Shown piece by piece: positions 53,882 through 64,000 of a DNA stretch of 64,000 bases. How positions within the stretch are numbered: position 1 is the stretch's first letter; every line of letters begins with the position of its first letter. Under the pieces are notes generated by a model. That model saw only the letters and a program-made list of their open reading frames with translations. It searched no databases and was not told where the DNA came from. The translations under genes were made by a program, and so were the position numbers. This stretch comes from Bryopsis sp. KO-2023 (Eukaryota > Chlorophyta > Ulvophyceae > Bryopsidales > Bryopsidaceae), in NCBI GenBank assembly GCA_030272585.1, contig BSYQ01000003.1, positions 5,022,001-5,086,000 of the forward strand, given 5' to 3'.

Positions 53882-55009
53882 ATGGAGATGTCCAAGCAAG
53901 CCTTGCTGGGCATCTGCAAGGAGCACCAGCTGTATCGCACAGCATCGCTCAACGACAAGCTCTATTGCAACTTCAAAGGATTCCGCCAGATCACGCCAGC
54001 TTTGGCGGAATACTCGGGCCTCAGAGCCTTGTTCCTGGAGGGCAATGCGCTGGAGACCATCGCCGGAATGCCCGCGTTGTCGGAGCTGCGATGTCTGTAC
54101 CTGCAGCAGAACCTCATCGGAGAGATAACGGATTTGGAGGCCCTGGAACAGTTGGACACCTTGAACATAAGCAACAACAGAATCGCTGTCCTCCAGAACA
54201 TATCTTGCTGCACCAAGCTAACGACTCTCCTGATTTCGCACAACCTGTTGAGCGATGTGGAGAGCATCAGGCATCTCAGCGACTGCGGGAGCTTGAGGAC
54301 TCTGGACATGCAACACAACAAAATCGACGACCCTCAAATCTTGGAGGTGCTGAAGGCGATGCCGGATCTGAAGTGCTTGTATCTCAAAGGGAACCCAGTG
54401 GTTTCCAAAATCAAGAACTACAGGAAAACTGTTATTTCTTCGTTGCCCAGCTTGGTGTATCTCGACGATAGGCCAGTGTTCGAGAAGGAGCGGCGTACAT
54501 CTGATGCATGGGCGGTTGGAGGCGTCGATGCTGAGCGTCAGGAGCGCGACAAGATCAGGGAGGAAGAGATGGAAAAGGACAAACGGAATTTCGAGTATCT
54601 GCAGAAAATCAGGGAGGAAGGGTGGAGGAAGAGGCGCGAGCGCTTGGGTTTGCCACCTGGCAACACAGACCCGTATTTTGATGATCTCTCAGACACTGAA
54701 TACGAGTTGAAGGAGGAGCCGGAGGCGCTGGTAAAGGCTCGCAAGGATTTGGAGGTTTGGAATGGGAGGCAAAGGGATGTGGAATCAGAAAACATGAAGA
54801 AAGCCAGGGAAGTCGAGGATGCCAAGGTGTACCTGGAGTCGATGAAGGAGAATCAACGAGTTTTGGTGGATGAGTTTGCCACGAAGCTCACGCATGTCGA
54901 TGAGGTCGCCGATTGCGGTGATGATTTGGAGGGGAAAACGGGGTCCTCACCATTTTCAGTACCTGGACACGGGGTGACCAGTGTTGTGTGCAATTCAGAC
55001 TCAGATTGA
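53882..55009 (+). CDS. DNAAF1: Dynein axonemal assembly factor 1 (ODA7/LRRC50)
   Basis: This single-exon ORF has 375 residues. SDS22-type leucine-rich repeats run from about 45 to 190 (LRALFLEGNALETI, LRCLYLQQNLIGEI, LDTLNISNNRIAVL, LTTLLISHNLLSDV, LRTLDMQHNKIDD). They are capped by LPSLVYLDDRPVFEKERR (about 188-205), a hallmark of DNAAF1. A charged helical region follows (ERQERDKIREEEMEKDKRNF). The protein helps preassemble outer-arm dyneins in the cytoplasm before transport to cilia. It is shorter than the animal protein, mostly in the C-terminal tail. Its presence implies a flagellated cell stage. Confidence 0.93.
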   Translation: MEMSKQALLGICKEHQLYRTASLNDKLYCNFKGFRQITPALAEYSGLRALFLEGNALETIAGMPALSELRCLYLQQNLIGEITDLEALEQLDTLNISNNRIAVLQNISCCTKLTTLLISHNLLSDVESIRHLSDCGSLRTLDMQHNKIDDPQILEVLKAMPDLKCLYLKGNPVVSKIKNYRKTVISSLPSLVYLDDRPVFEKERRTSDAWAVGGVDAERQERDKIREEEMEKDKRNFEYLQKIREEGWRKRRERLGLPPGNTDPYFDDLSDTEYELKEEPEALVKARKDLEVWNGRQRDVESENMKKAREVEDAKVYLESMKENQRVLVDEFATKLTHVDEVADCGDDLEGKTGSSPFSVPGHGVTSVVCNSDSD

Positions 55010-55357
55010 TGCGTTTGTGGGTTTGTGAAGAAGGGTGGGAATGGCAACGTGAGTGGCGGCGGCAATTCAGAGATTTCGGAGAACAGCGCCACCAGAAACA
55101 GTTTTATCCTCTCCACAGAACGGATAGGAAAGGGGAAGGCGTTCCGAGGGATTGGTTGAAACTGAAACTGTACAATGTAAAATCGGAGGATTCGAACAGC
55201 AGCCTGGGGGGTTTGAATCTCACCCACAGCAACACAGTGAACCGAAACACCTGCCTTAAGCTATTGTCACATTCTCAAAAACAAAGATGCAGCTCGAAAG
55301 ACAGCTAGCATGGAAAACATGGAAAAAGGACAGAACCCCCCCTGAGAATGGGACTCC
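55010..55357. other. Convergent spacer
   Basis: About 350 bases between the stop codons of DNAAF1 and the M50 protease gene. No gene is seen; both 3' UTRs probably lie here. Confidence 0.5.
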
Positions 55358-57073
55358 CTAAAGCTGCGAAGTGCTATCTTGAAAGCTGGTTTCCATGTCA
55401 GACGTGAACAGGAAGAGCGGATGCTCGCTGACCGTCCCATTTCGCAGGGCGGAAATAAGGCCCCACGATGAATACAAGATCCAGAGGCCGACCTAGGGAA
55501 GAAGAAACTCGAAATCATAAAAACTGCTTTCAAAAACATCCAAATCCAGAGGTGCTTTGATAGCAGGTTGCAACTCTGTTAACTCAGGTTGAATATCTGA
55601 ACCTTTTCGGGTCTGCTGAAATTTCTAGGTAGAAATGAAGCAAATAAATGTCAAAGCGGAAACGAATATGATGAACTCCAGAACAAAACTTGAATTTCAG
55701 CAAAGAGCTGCATTTCGAAACAGGAAGCGGCAGAGTGGGGGTGGCGTTCTTCCACCTCTGCTCTTTCAGCTGGGGTGTTTTCGATTTTCGAAGGTTTGGA
55801 TTATTGATCCTACCAAGATCGTTACTGGAGAGAATTCAACGATTCCCCAAATCACGACTCCTGCGCCCATCGGAACTGAGAGGCCCACCATGATTTTGGC
55901 GGTCAAGTCATCCGACACACCCCACATCAGCAAAGTATCTGCAACCAGGCGACCGCCATCCAGGGGAAAGGCTGGGACAAAGAGGTTGAAAAGCATCAAG
56001 ACGATGTTGGTCTACAACAGAAGCAAAAGGTTCACAGCATGTCGGCGATCAACTGGAATTTTGCAGGGGACCGAAGATCTGGACAGCACCCCGGAAACTG
56101 ATGTGGGCAGACAAGGCTTTCTATGAAACTGATAGGTCCCCCAAAGAATGCGGGTATCTTTTGCAAAAAAGTTATGGTTTGACTGGGGTATAGAAAGAGG
56201 AACGTATCTTTTTTTTCTGAAAATAAACGGCAGTGAATAAGTTGGGATGGCTCGAAGGCAAAAGGATCGAAAAAAGAACGAAGGTCCCCACCACATCATC
56301 TATTTCTATATGAAAACTCGGAAAACCAATTCACTGGAGCCAGTGGAAAACAAAATTAAGAAATGATTGTGGTAAAATAATTGTGTGTCGAAGAAGTCGA
56401 CCTACCACTATAAAGAATGCCAGCAACGCATTCCAAAAGTCGTTCTTGATTCGGCTCTCTGTGATTTTCAAATCGACTTCGCCATCCGATAAATACAAGA
56501 GAAGAATCCAGATAATTAACTGGGGTATGTGAGTCATTGGCCCCGCAAGGGCAACCAAAAAATCAACTGCAAAAAAAACATAAAAAAAAGGAATGAGGAA
56601 AACCGACACAATTATTATTTATAATTAAATAAAAATTGCTGGGTCAAAACTCTCCCCGAAAGCGATTTTCAAGTTAAAACGACGGTCCATTCCGGAATTT
56701 TTCAATGCGGAAGGAAAAGTGTATATCTCTTGCTCTACGCACAGAAAAAAAAAAAATCACCGATCTTTTTTTATTATAATTTTAAACAAATATATTTATT
56801 ACTTATTTTTTATTTGTTTCGATATTGTTTCGCATGGTTTCGAACCTTTGGGCGTCGCACTGTGGCCAACGAATGCCAGGCCCCCCAGCGGCCAGAGCAG
56901 AATGCCATGGACTTCGGCCCCCAATTTTCTCGCAGTCAGCGAATGTCCGAATTCATGCAAGAGGATCGTGACCATCAAAAACGGGCCCAGCACGATAAAC
57001 CACATCAAAACCGGGAGCACCCCATTATTTATCTGACTGAGCGCCTGGATCACCAGAAAAATTGGGAACAACA
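55358..57073 (-). CDS. M50 site-2-type metalloprotease, 5' end unresolved
   Basis: Four exons on the minus strand join in phase: 57073-56846, 56566-56406, 56011-55814 and 55492-55358. They encode about 240 residues. The zinc-binding motif HEFGH lies in LLHEFGHSLTARKLGAEV and the third ligand motif in FPLDGGRLVAD; VALAGPMTHIPQ between them is also typical. Hydrophobic segments surround both motifs, as expected for a protease cutting within membranes. The family resembles bacterial SpoIVFB-like and plastid site-2 proteases. The first exon here needs one upstream nucleotide, so at least one 5' exon exists to the right (57100-57500), which I could not fix. Confidence 0.85.
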
Positions 57074-57898
57074 CTGCACACACCACCACATATTTATATA
57101 TTTTCCTCCAATATATATATATTATATTGTTTTTTCCAATACATATTTTAAATTATTTCTCCAATATATATTTATTCTGTTTCACTATTTGTACCGATAC
57201 CCCATTCGAGAGAAGAACAGAAATCCAAATATCGGACACGACTGCCTGGGATATCTAATTTCTATTTTTAGACATGCCAGTCAGTCGGTGCGTTTTGTGT
57301 TATGAACTTCAATTCTGCTTTTTCCCGCTCTTCGACTCTTGAGTCCACCTCACACAATACAAGATAAGTCATGCTTGATAACACTACAAATGCTGAACAT
57401 ATTTTCACAACCATCCAGCAGATCAATGGGGTCCCCCCCCAAAAAAAAAGAAATAATAAAATCTTTCTGTGTGTTATCACACAATGAAGTCAATACGCTC
57501 CTTGGATTGTTTTATTCCACAGACTTCAGAATCCCATCTTGATTTCTACCAACAGGTGGTCCTATTGGTTTGTTGATCGGGACGTCACACGTCACACACT
57601 CCTCCAACCTACAGTGCAGTTTGATCGGAATCGAGCAACACGAGCCACATGGCACGCTGGATTTTTGCAACGAAGGCAACATAATGCCGAGCGCTCCGCG
57701 CTGCAAATCAACAAGAACCTTCCAAAAGCACCCTCAGAAAAACACCCTGAAGGTGGTGGATCGCAACCCTGTGCGGATTTGATCGGTGAAGCGAGCTCGT
57801 ATGTACGGCATTTACGACGAACGCTACGACGCCTGGCGGGCTCCGGTTTGCTGGTCTTTCGGGTGTCGATCGGCACAAAAAAATGGACTTCCTTTCCG
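57074..57898. other. Region between divergent M50 and TPR genes
   Basis: It should hold the missing M50 5' exon or exons and both promoters. AT-rich tandem-like ATATATTT occurs at 57090-57180. ORFs across 57539-57800 have no recognisable domain and no splice support. Confidence 0.4.
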
Positions 57899-59362
57899 AT
57901 GATCGTCGCTGCTCTCCACCGCCCGGCATGCGGTTCCAGAAAAGTGGCGGCGCCTGTCCTCTCCATCCGATCGGTAATTATGCTCGTTGATTTTTTTGTG
58001 CACCCCCCCGCTCAAGAAATTCCTCCTTTCACAAAGATTCACAAATTCCAAAATGGACCGGTTGTGGGTGAACTGAGGGAAAGAAATCGCTTTTCCAGAA
58101 GGCGATTCGCTTGGGAGGAACAAAATCGGAGAGCTCCCAGAATTGGTCTGCAGATGATTTCAGAATCCGGCTGTTGGGGGGGTTGCTGGCGGGATGTGCA
58201 TTGTTTACGGGCATCCAACCCCCAGAAGCTTCCGCAAGAATTCCTACCGATGCTCTGCTTGACTTGAGAAAGATCCCGAGGCTTCCGAGTCCAGAGGTGC
58301 TGATCGGAGCGCAGAGCGGCACATACCAAGGTTAGTTTGAAATTTGAAGGGGTGGAGTGGGAAAAAGGATTTTCATGTCCAAATTCTGGCACAATCGACA
58401 TCGTTTTCTTACACGCTTGATGAGGGGCTGTTGGATAAACCCCTCTGAGAATGCTGCTCCCACATCCATATCCTTTTGATAAGCAAGAAAAACCCTCCAG
58501 GAGATCGTCCAAAAAGTGCTGCAGTGGATCCAAGCTCTGGCATCAAATGGTGTTTGTTGTGCTTTTTTTCAGGGAAAACATTTGTTCCAGAAGATGTGAA
58601 GGGGGAAGTCGCAAGAATAATGACCCTCATGCAACAAGGGAGGGAAGCAAGCCTGTCGGGGGAGTACGACACGGTACGGTCATCGTAATGCATCGAAACA
58701 TCCTACCCTTAGCAGAAATCGGTATTTTGCTTAAGCCGTTTTCCTCCCTATCTGTTTTCTTATGATCGACTCCCATATGGCAAAATCGGGGTGCAAAAAT
58801 AGAAAAAAAAGCCTCCACTGCTCGGTCAGGTTCGATAATAGCCATGATTAGACGGTTCGAAAGCTGCTTTTTTTTTCAAGTATGCTTGATACCTTCCCAG
58901 CTCATCCACAGAAAAAAAAGTGCACTAGCAATCAGGATCAAACACGTCACTGTGGAAAATCTGGGAATTGTAAATCATAACTGAATCACCTTCTCTTCCC
59001 CTCGTTTCCTTCAGGCTGTGAGTCTCTATTCGACCATCATCAGAGAATTCCCAGATTTGGCTGTGACGGAATACGCTAGAGTCAATCGTGCACTCATGCT
59101 GTATCAAACGGACCAAACCTCCCGAGCGATTCTGGAGCTGGACGACGAAGAGGTGGTGTTGAGGGGAAATGCTGAAGTGCATTCGGCTCTGGCTGCGATT
59201 CTGTATGCCGAAAGACCCTCCCAGATTTTGCGATCTGAGGAGCAATGGGATTTGGCGATGTCTTTTGACAAGAGATATGGAAATCCTGAATGGGTGGAAA
59301 GAGAGAAGGCCTGGCCGCCGAAAATGATCAAAGCACTGAACAAGTTCTTGTCACTGCAGTAG
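57899..59362 (+). CDS. Plastid-targeted TPR-like protein
   Basis: My model has four exons: 57899-57973, 58099-58330, 58573-58673 and 59015-59362, joining in phase to 251 residues. The N-terminus is basic and Ala/Ser-rich (MIVAALHRPACGSRK), like a chloroplast transit peptide. A hydrophobic segment ending in ASA follows (LLGGLLAGCALFTG, about 50-71), like a thylakoid signal. TPR-like helices are seen in GREASLSGEYDTAVSLYSTI and EYARVNRALMLYQ. The C-terminal EEQWDLAMSFDKRYGNPEWV ... WPPKMIKALNKFL block resembles plant plastid TPR-like proteins of unknown role. Expected in the plastid, perhaps the thylakoid lumen. Confidence 0.8.
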
Positions 59363-60441
59363 TATTATGGGGGTTTCAAGTCGATGGTTGGTTGGTTTTC
59401 CTTTTTCTCTTTCTTGATGGATGCCATCTCAGTTTTTTTTAATGGTATTTTGGTGTATGACTGCAGAGGCTCGAAATTTTTGGCTGTGGAGAGGGAATTT
59501 TTTTGTGGTCATTCAAGGATGAATTTTTTTTTTATGGGTTTTGAGAATTTGAGAGAGATTTTTTTTTCCACTCTTCTTAATATTAATGTTCGTTTAATGA
59601 GCATCCGCAAAAATTTGTTCGAGTGTGACAGTGGGTTAATTTTGAGAGGGAAAAGAAGACGTGTATATTTGTTGTTTTCCTAAGTGCAAGGCCACACTGC
59701 CCTTGCTTGCAGTCATATGCAGGGATTCTGTTTTTTTTTCTGCTTTCGAGAAAAAAACCCAGAAAAAAGAAGCCAGTAGAGAGTTTGAGCAAAGGAAAGT
59801 ATTTTCCTGTCACTGTCCTGTTCTTGACAGTTTCATGGTCATACATACACAAAGGCCATCATTATTTCCAGCAACACCCATAATGGATCACCATCGAGTT
59901 CTTTGCTTTTAAAAGGATCAGATCAGATTGGTTGGAATGGTGCAAGCCCCCTTGCACCATTTTCATTCAATTACACCAGACGATATTGCTTTAAAAAAGT
60001 CTTTTCCCACACAACAGCAACCGAAACACCTTCCACCTCAACCAAACCCTGCTAGTATCAGAAATTAGACAAAAAATAATAGCAAGTGGACCAACATCCC
60101 AAACTAAAAAAAAGACACCCCCATCATTATAAATAATATGTATATTTTTTTGGGGGGCGTCATCAAAACCAGAAGTACATTGAGTCCTAAGAGTGATCAT
60201 ATCATATATGTCTTATATTTATACATTTCCTTTCTTCTTTTTTTATTTGAAAAAAATAGCAGCCTTCCCTCCAAAAGCGATGCAACGGTGCCAAAAAAAA
60301 AAAGAAAGAAAGAATAGTCCAAAAAAATATGTATATATTCCCCCCGAATTCCAGTGTTTTTTGGTTTGTGCACAACCAGGCACAAATGTTTCGAGAGGAA
60401 ACAAAATGAAATAAAAAAAATGAGTCAGCAACTGTTGCACC
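59363..60441. other. Convergent AT-rich spacer
   Basis: About 1.1 kb between the 3' ends of the TPR and ferric reductase genes. It is rich in poly-T and poly-A. No gene or repeat family is recognised. Confidence 0.5.
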
Positions 60442-63400
60442 TCACAAAGTGAAAGCTGCCTTCGAAAAAGAATCGATGCCGAGAGAATCGCATGCTTTTT
60501 TCACAGAAGCAATGAGCGGGTCCGGTCCTGTGCAACAGGGAAAAGGAAATTACTACTTTTTTCCCCCCCAAAATTCCTCAAAAAAGAAAAAAACATGGGA
60601 AAAAGAAATTACTGTTTTTTTTCCCCATATTACAACATGGAAAACACGATGTTTACAGCAACATAAAAAGAAGAAGGATAAAGACGGAATTTCCCGCAGC
60701 TCACCTGATGCAAGAACTGCAACAGCAGACCTGTGCTTCACCTCTCCCAGCAAACTGAGGAAATCAAACCACCGTTTTCAGTCCATATGCATTCCAAAAC
60801 CAGGAGAAAAAAACGACGACACCCATCTTCTCACAAAAAGCATAAAATACACACACTCACATTCAACAATAAGACTCCATGAGAAAAATTTTGACAAAAA
60901 TTTGTCCCTCCCTGACACCCCCTAACATTCTTAATCCTCCAACCAACCTTTTGAAATCGGGTCTGCCTGGATGGGATCGATCCAAGAGTTCAGTGGTGTA
61001 CGCTTGCTGATGGCCATCGTCAAATTTCTTCGTGGTGGCGGAATCTGGGTTTTTTTGTTTGGATGGTGTGTTGGCCGGCTGGTTTTCTTTTCGGGCCTTG
61101 AACAGCATCACGAATTGAAAGGGAAGGATCATCAAAGTGACCCAGCCGATCGACATCAGCATCACGCAAAGGAACATGACGATGCTGCTCTGCACCACCA
61201 AGGGGATTTTTTTTTTTTTCAAAACGAAAGCATTGAAAAGAAGCGAGGTATTATGGGAGGGAAGATAGGGTGATTCTTGAACCTGGGATTTATTTTTTCT
61301 TTCCATCTTTTTATTTTAATTTTTTCAAGTTTTTAATCATTTTTGTCCCCCATTTTTTATCTTATTTTCCCCCATTTTTTTATCCATTTTTCTTGCTTGC
61401 TGGAAACTGTGTCGCTTCTTGTGGATTCGCTTTTTTGTTTGGTACATTTTTTGGGATTGAAGAATACTACTGTTGGCTTTTCGAGTACCTTCCACATTGC
61501 CAGCGGGGGACCCTTGCTTCTTACTAACTCCATTCTCCATGCGTTTCCCAGCAGCAAGCCAGCAAAGCCCGCACAATAAGACACAATGTACAAAAACGCC
61601 AAATGCAATGGACCTGCATGAGCTGGCAACACGGCTGGACTGGGATTTCTGCCGACCATTTCCTTCAGAATCCTTCTAGCCCTGGATGCAGAAATTTCCG
61701 AAAACCTCAAACCCATGTTTTTCCAGCATAAAAAAGATATCTTTACATCCTGTGTTATATAAGGTGATAGCATAATAAAAATAAAAAATAATTTCTTTGG
61801 GGAAACCTTCGGGGGAAAAAAAGAGAAAAAGAAAGGGAAAAACAAATGCCGAAGTCTAAAGTAGGAAAAAGGAAAACGTTTCAAAAAGTGGCAGGGTGCG
61901 TCCCAGGGGAGAAAGAAAAGAGAAAAAAAAAACGGGCTGATGTGACATGCAACAACAACGGTGGGTATCACAAAGGTACGAAAAATTGAAATCGACAAAA
62001 AGCAATTATGAACCAGTGTTGATAACAACGAGGGTGCATCCATGATAATAACAAATTTTTGCTCATACGTAGTCAAAGGTTGAATTGAAGGCTCGTCCAC
62101 AATTTTCTTGTCTTTGCTGCCAGTAATGTAAGCTTCAATAGAAACCTTCTCCGGATATTTCCTGAAACAAAGAAGAAAAACAAACATTGAGCACAATACC
62201 GCAGATAACAGGAAACAGAAAATCTTGACATTCAGATGAAGCTGAAGACATGAAAACTTGAATTTCCCACACACCCCTCTCTCTAAGCAAAGATGGTACA
62301 GGTCCAGGTCCAGGTCCAGATTTCTTACCTTTCCAATCGGAGCAGATCGGCGCTGCCCACCTCCAGTTCGGCAGCATTCCTCACAACCCAAATCAATTTG
62401 ATGGAAGGCAACCCTCCAGTGGATCGCCTTCTTAGGGTTTCATTATCCTTGCTGGCCTCCCTCTCAAAACCGTCCTCCAAAACTCGAAGCATAGACAAGA
62501 TGGGTGTAATCTTGGACACACAAGCCGAAAGAATGTCAGTCAGGCAGCCACTCGGTTGGCGTAAATCTACAACCCACAACCCAGAAATGTATGCATTGCT
62601 CGATTCATTTTTCCCAGGCAGGATACGACAATGTGACGTTTCCTTTTCATGAAGAGTTACATGTCACGAACTCTATAAAAATAAATAAAAATTAATGAAT
62701 TTTCTTTTTTGTTTCAATGGCAGGGTTTCTTACTGCGATGCCGCCTGCGCAGAACACCCAGCTTTCTTGCTGCATCAATTCTTTGTAGAATCCTTCCGTG
62801 CAAATATCATGTGGACCCTCCACTTTCAGCGAAGTCAGTTGCCCATTCTTGCTCATGGTAGCCAATGCCTTTTTTTTGCAATCCAAAAGAAAAGTAAGCG
62901 AAACAAGCAAATATTTGCTTCCCAACCCCAATCCCCCCCAAAAAAAATTAAAAAAGAATAAACATCAGACATGCTTTTTTTTTTTGCTGCTCGAATCATA
63001 GGTTCTCACCTTCGTCCATTTTCCAAAAGATTTGAAAGAAAATTGTAAATGCCCGTCGGTGCTGATCGTGGGTGTGACGGGGTGCCATTGGCAAATGCTC
63101 AAATTGGGGCAACTGACCCAGATGGTCGGAACACTGTTCGTGCTCAAACCCTGCATCAAAAACCTCCCGAATCTAGAATCACCATCATGATTTTTTGATT
63201 TTGCCATTTCCACTGGTGAGCTCCATCTTTTCCCCGTCGTGATTCTGTGATTATCATTTGAGAAAGCATCATTTGAACTACGGGACGACATCTTTTTCAT
63301 TTCTTTTTCTTTTCCCCACAGAAGCCCAAAAAGCCATCTTCTGCTTTTGTTTTTTGGATGTGTGCCAAATACATATTTGCACCATGAAGGTCAGCATGAT

Positions 63401-63712
63401 GTTTCGAGGCGATTTCAAAAATTCATGTGCCAAGGAAGAAGAGAAAATGATAAAAGTGGAGTACAGCTGTGTTGATGCGTTCTGTGAAAAAAATCGCGCC
63501 TTGGGTGCTTTCATCCGGACAGTCGTGATGGTTCCATCGCTGTTCGTTTCAGAAGAATCGATGGAGACAGGCACGCTCAGCTGTGCCATTCTCAAACCAA
63601 CATCCACCACGTACATCAGCAAGCCGGCACTCCAGTACACATAAAATGGGACGTGGATGTTGGCGAATATGACAAATCCGACGAAGCCAATAACGTGCGT
63701 CCTGTAGAATAT
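60442..63712 (-). CDS. FRO/NOX-type ferric reductase, C-terminal part
   Basis: Nine exons on the minus strand join in phase to 451 residues: 63712-63465, 63172-63010, 62868-62734, 62510-62329, 62161-62069, 61681-61525, 61189-60948, 60754-60705 and 60527-60442. The first has a ferric-reductase membrane helix pair with histidines in IFYRTH and IFANIH (candidate haem ligands). Then come the FAD-binding QWHPVTPT, the NADPH-binding CAGGIAITPILSML, SIKLIWVVRNAAELE, two extra membrane helices (about 61640-61530 and 61189-61090) and the terminal VLASGPDPLIASVKKAC. It moves electrons from NADPH across a membrane, probably to Fe(III). The N-terminal exons lie beyond 63712 and the window. Confidence 0.88.
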
Positions 63713-64000
63713 CTGCCAACCCAATAACAAGAAAAAAAAGTTGGACCCTTTTTCTCACATGCATGGGCATATGCATGTACTTGTCAAGAATTCCGTGAAT
63801 GTGGAGGGCATGGAGATGTGGATTTATACAGGCATGTGAAAACTCCTCTTTGAAGCCCTTTTTCACTGGCAAACGCCAAGTGCAGCCCATTCACGGAAAT
63901 ATGTTATAGGCTAAAGCCCTTTCTGCATAGGTTGTTTTTCCTTTTCCTCGAAATCCCCAATTTTTGATGCCCTGGGGCTCAGTTTCGAGAACAGAATCAG
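63713..64000 (-). other. Intron and possible upstream exon of the ferric reductase
   Basis: The acceptor TTGGCAG at 63713-63719 shows that the gene continues rightward. A short in-frame stretch (VNGLHLAFA, about 63895-63867) ahead of a GTGAAA donor might be coding. I cannot confirm it. Confidence 0.4.

Noticed and set aside
57268-57480. Minus-strand ORF as the first exon of the M50 protease
   Set aside because: It has a hydrophobic stretch but no donor that joins in phase to the exon at 57073. I could not support it.
57539-58267. 242-codon plus-strand ORF before the TPR gene
   Set aside because: It reads through the TPR exon 1 donor and intron in part, and has no recognisable domain upstream of 57899.

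Overview
The window is eukaryotic nuclear DNA, probably from a large, transposon-rich genome of a flagellated photosynthetic organism. A streptophyte or other green alga is a reasonable guess but is not proven. Three things support this. The genes at the right have short introns. One encodes a plastid-targeted TPR-like protein and another a FRO-type ferric reductase. A third encodes the outer-dynein-arm assembly factor DNAAF1/ODA7, which implies motile cilia.

Positions 1-49068 are mostly a stack of nested mobile elements, resolved here by target-site duplications (TSDs). Element B is the oldest layer: a minus-strand Ty3/Gypsy element running from beyond position 1 to 20186. It is interrupted by element A (136-5792, plus strand, TSD ACTGG), by element C (10564-19463, minus strand, TSD GCAGG), and by two foldback elements rich in CTGTGCACAG words (1-120 and 9145-9530). 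Element D (21384-35883, plus strand, TSD TCGTT) is a sister of A. It carries an apparently autonomous hAT transposon (25072-31234, 8-bp TSD) and a small TRIM retroelement (34925-35462, TSD TTACT). After a degenerate repeat region and a 1.4-kb hairpin hAT element (38899-40287), element E (40672-49063, plus strand, TSD TCATA) is structurally intact and looks young.

C and E belong to one chromovirus lineage with four ORFs: a small pre-gag ORF, gag, pol with a chromodomain, and a post-pol ORF with a RING-like cysteine/histidine pattern. In every Gypsy element here pol has no ATG and lies in the -1 frame. Every gag ends in AAAC-UGA, and in A and D this is the canonical slippery heptamer GGGAAAC. 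All use the same primer-binding site, TGGTTTCGGAGC.

Positions 49069-64000 are a compact gene island. From left to right it holds a cytosolic-type sulfotransferase (+), a YIPF6-like Golgi membrane protein (-), DNAAF1/ODA7 (+), an M50 site-2-type protease (-, 5' end unresolved), a plastid TPR-like protein (+), and the C-terminal part of a FRO/NOX-type ferric reductase (-) that runs off the right edge. The exon models are mine, built from splice signals, reading phase and family similarity. They join in phase but have no transcript support.
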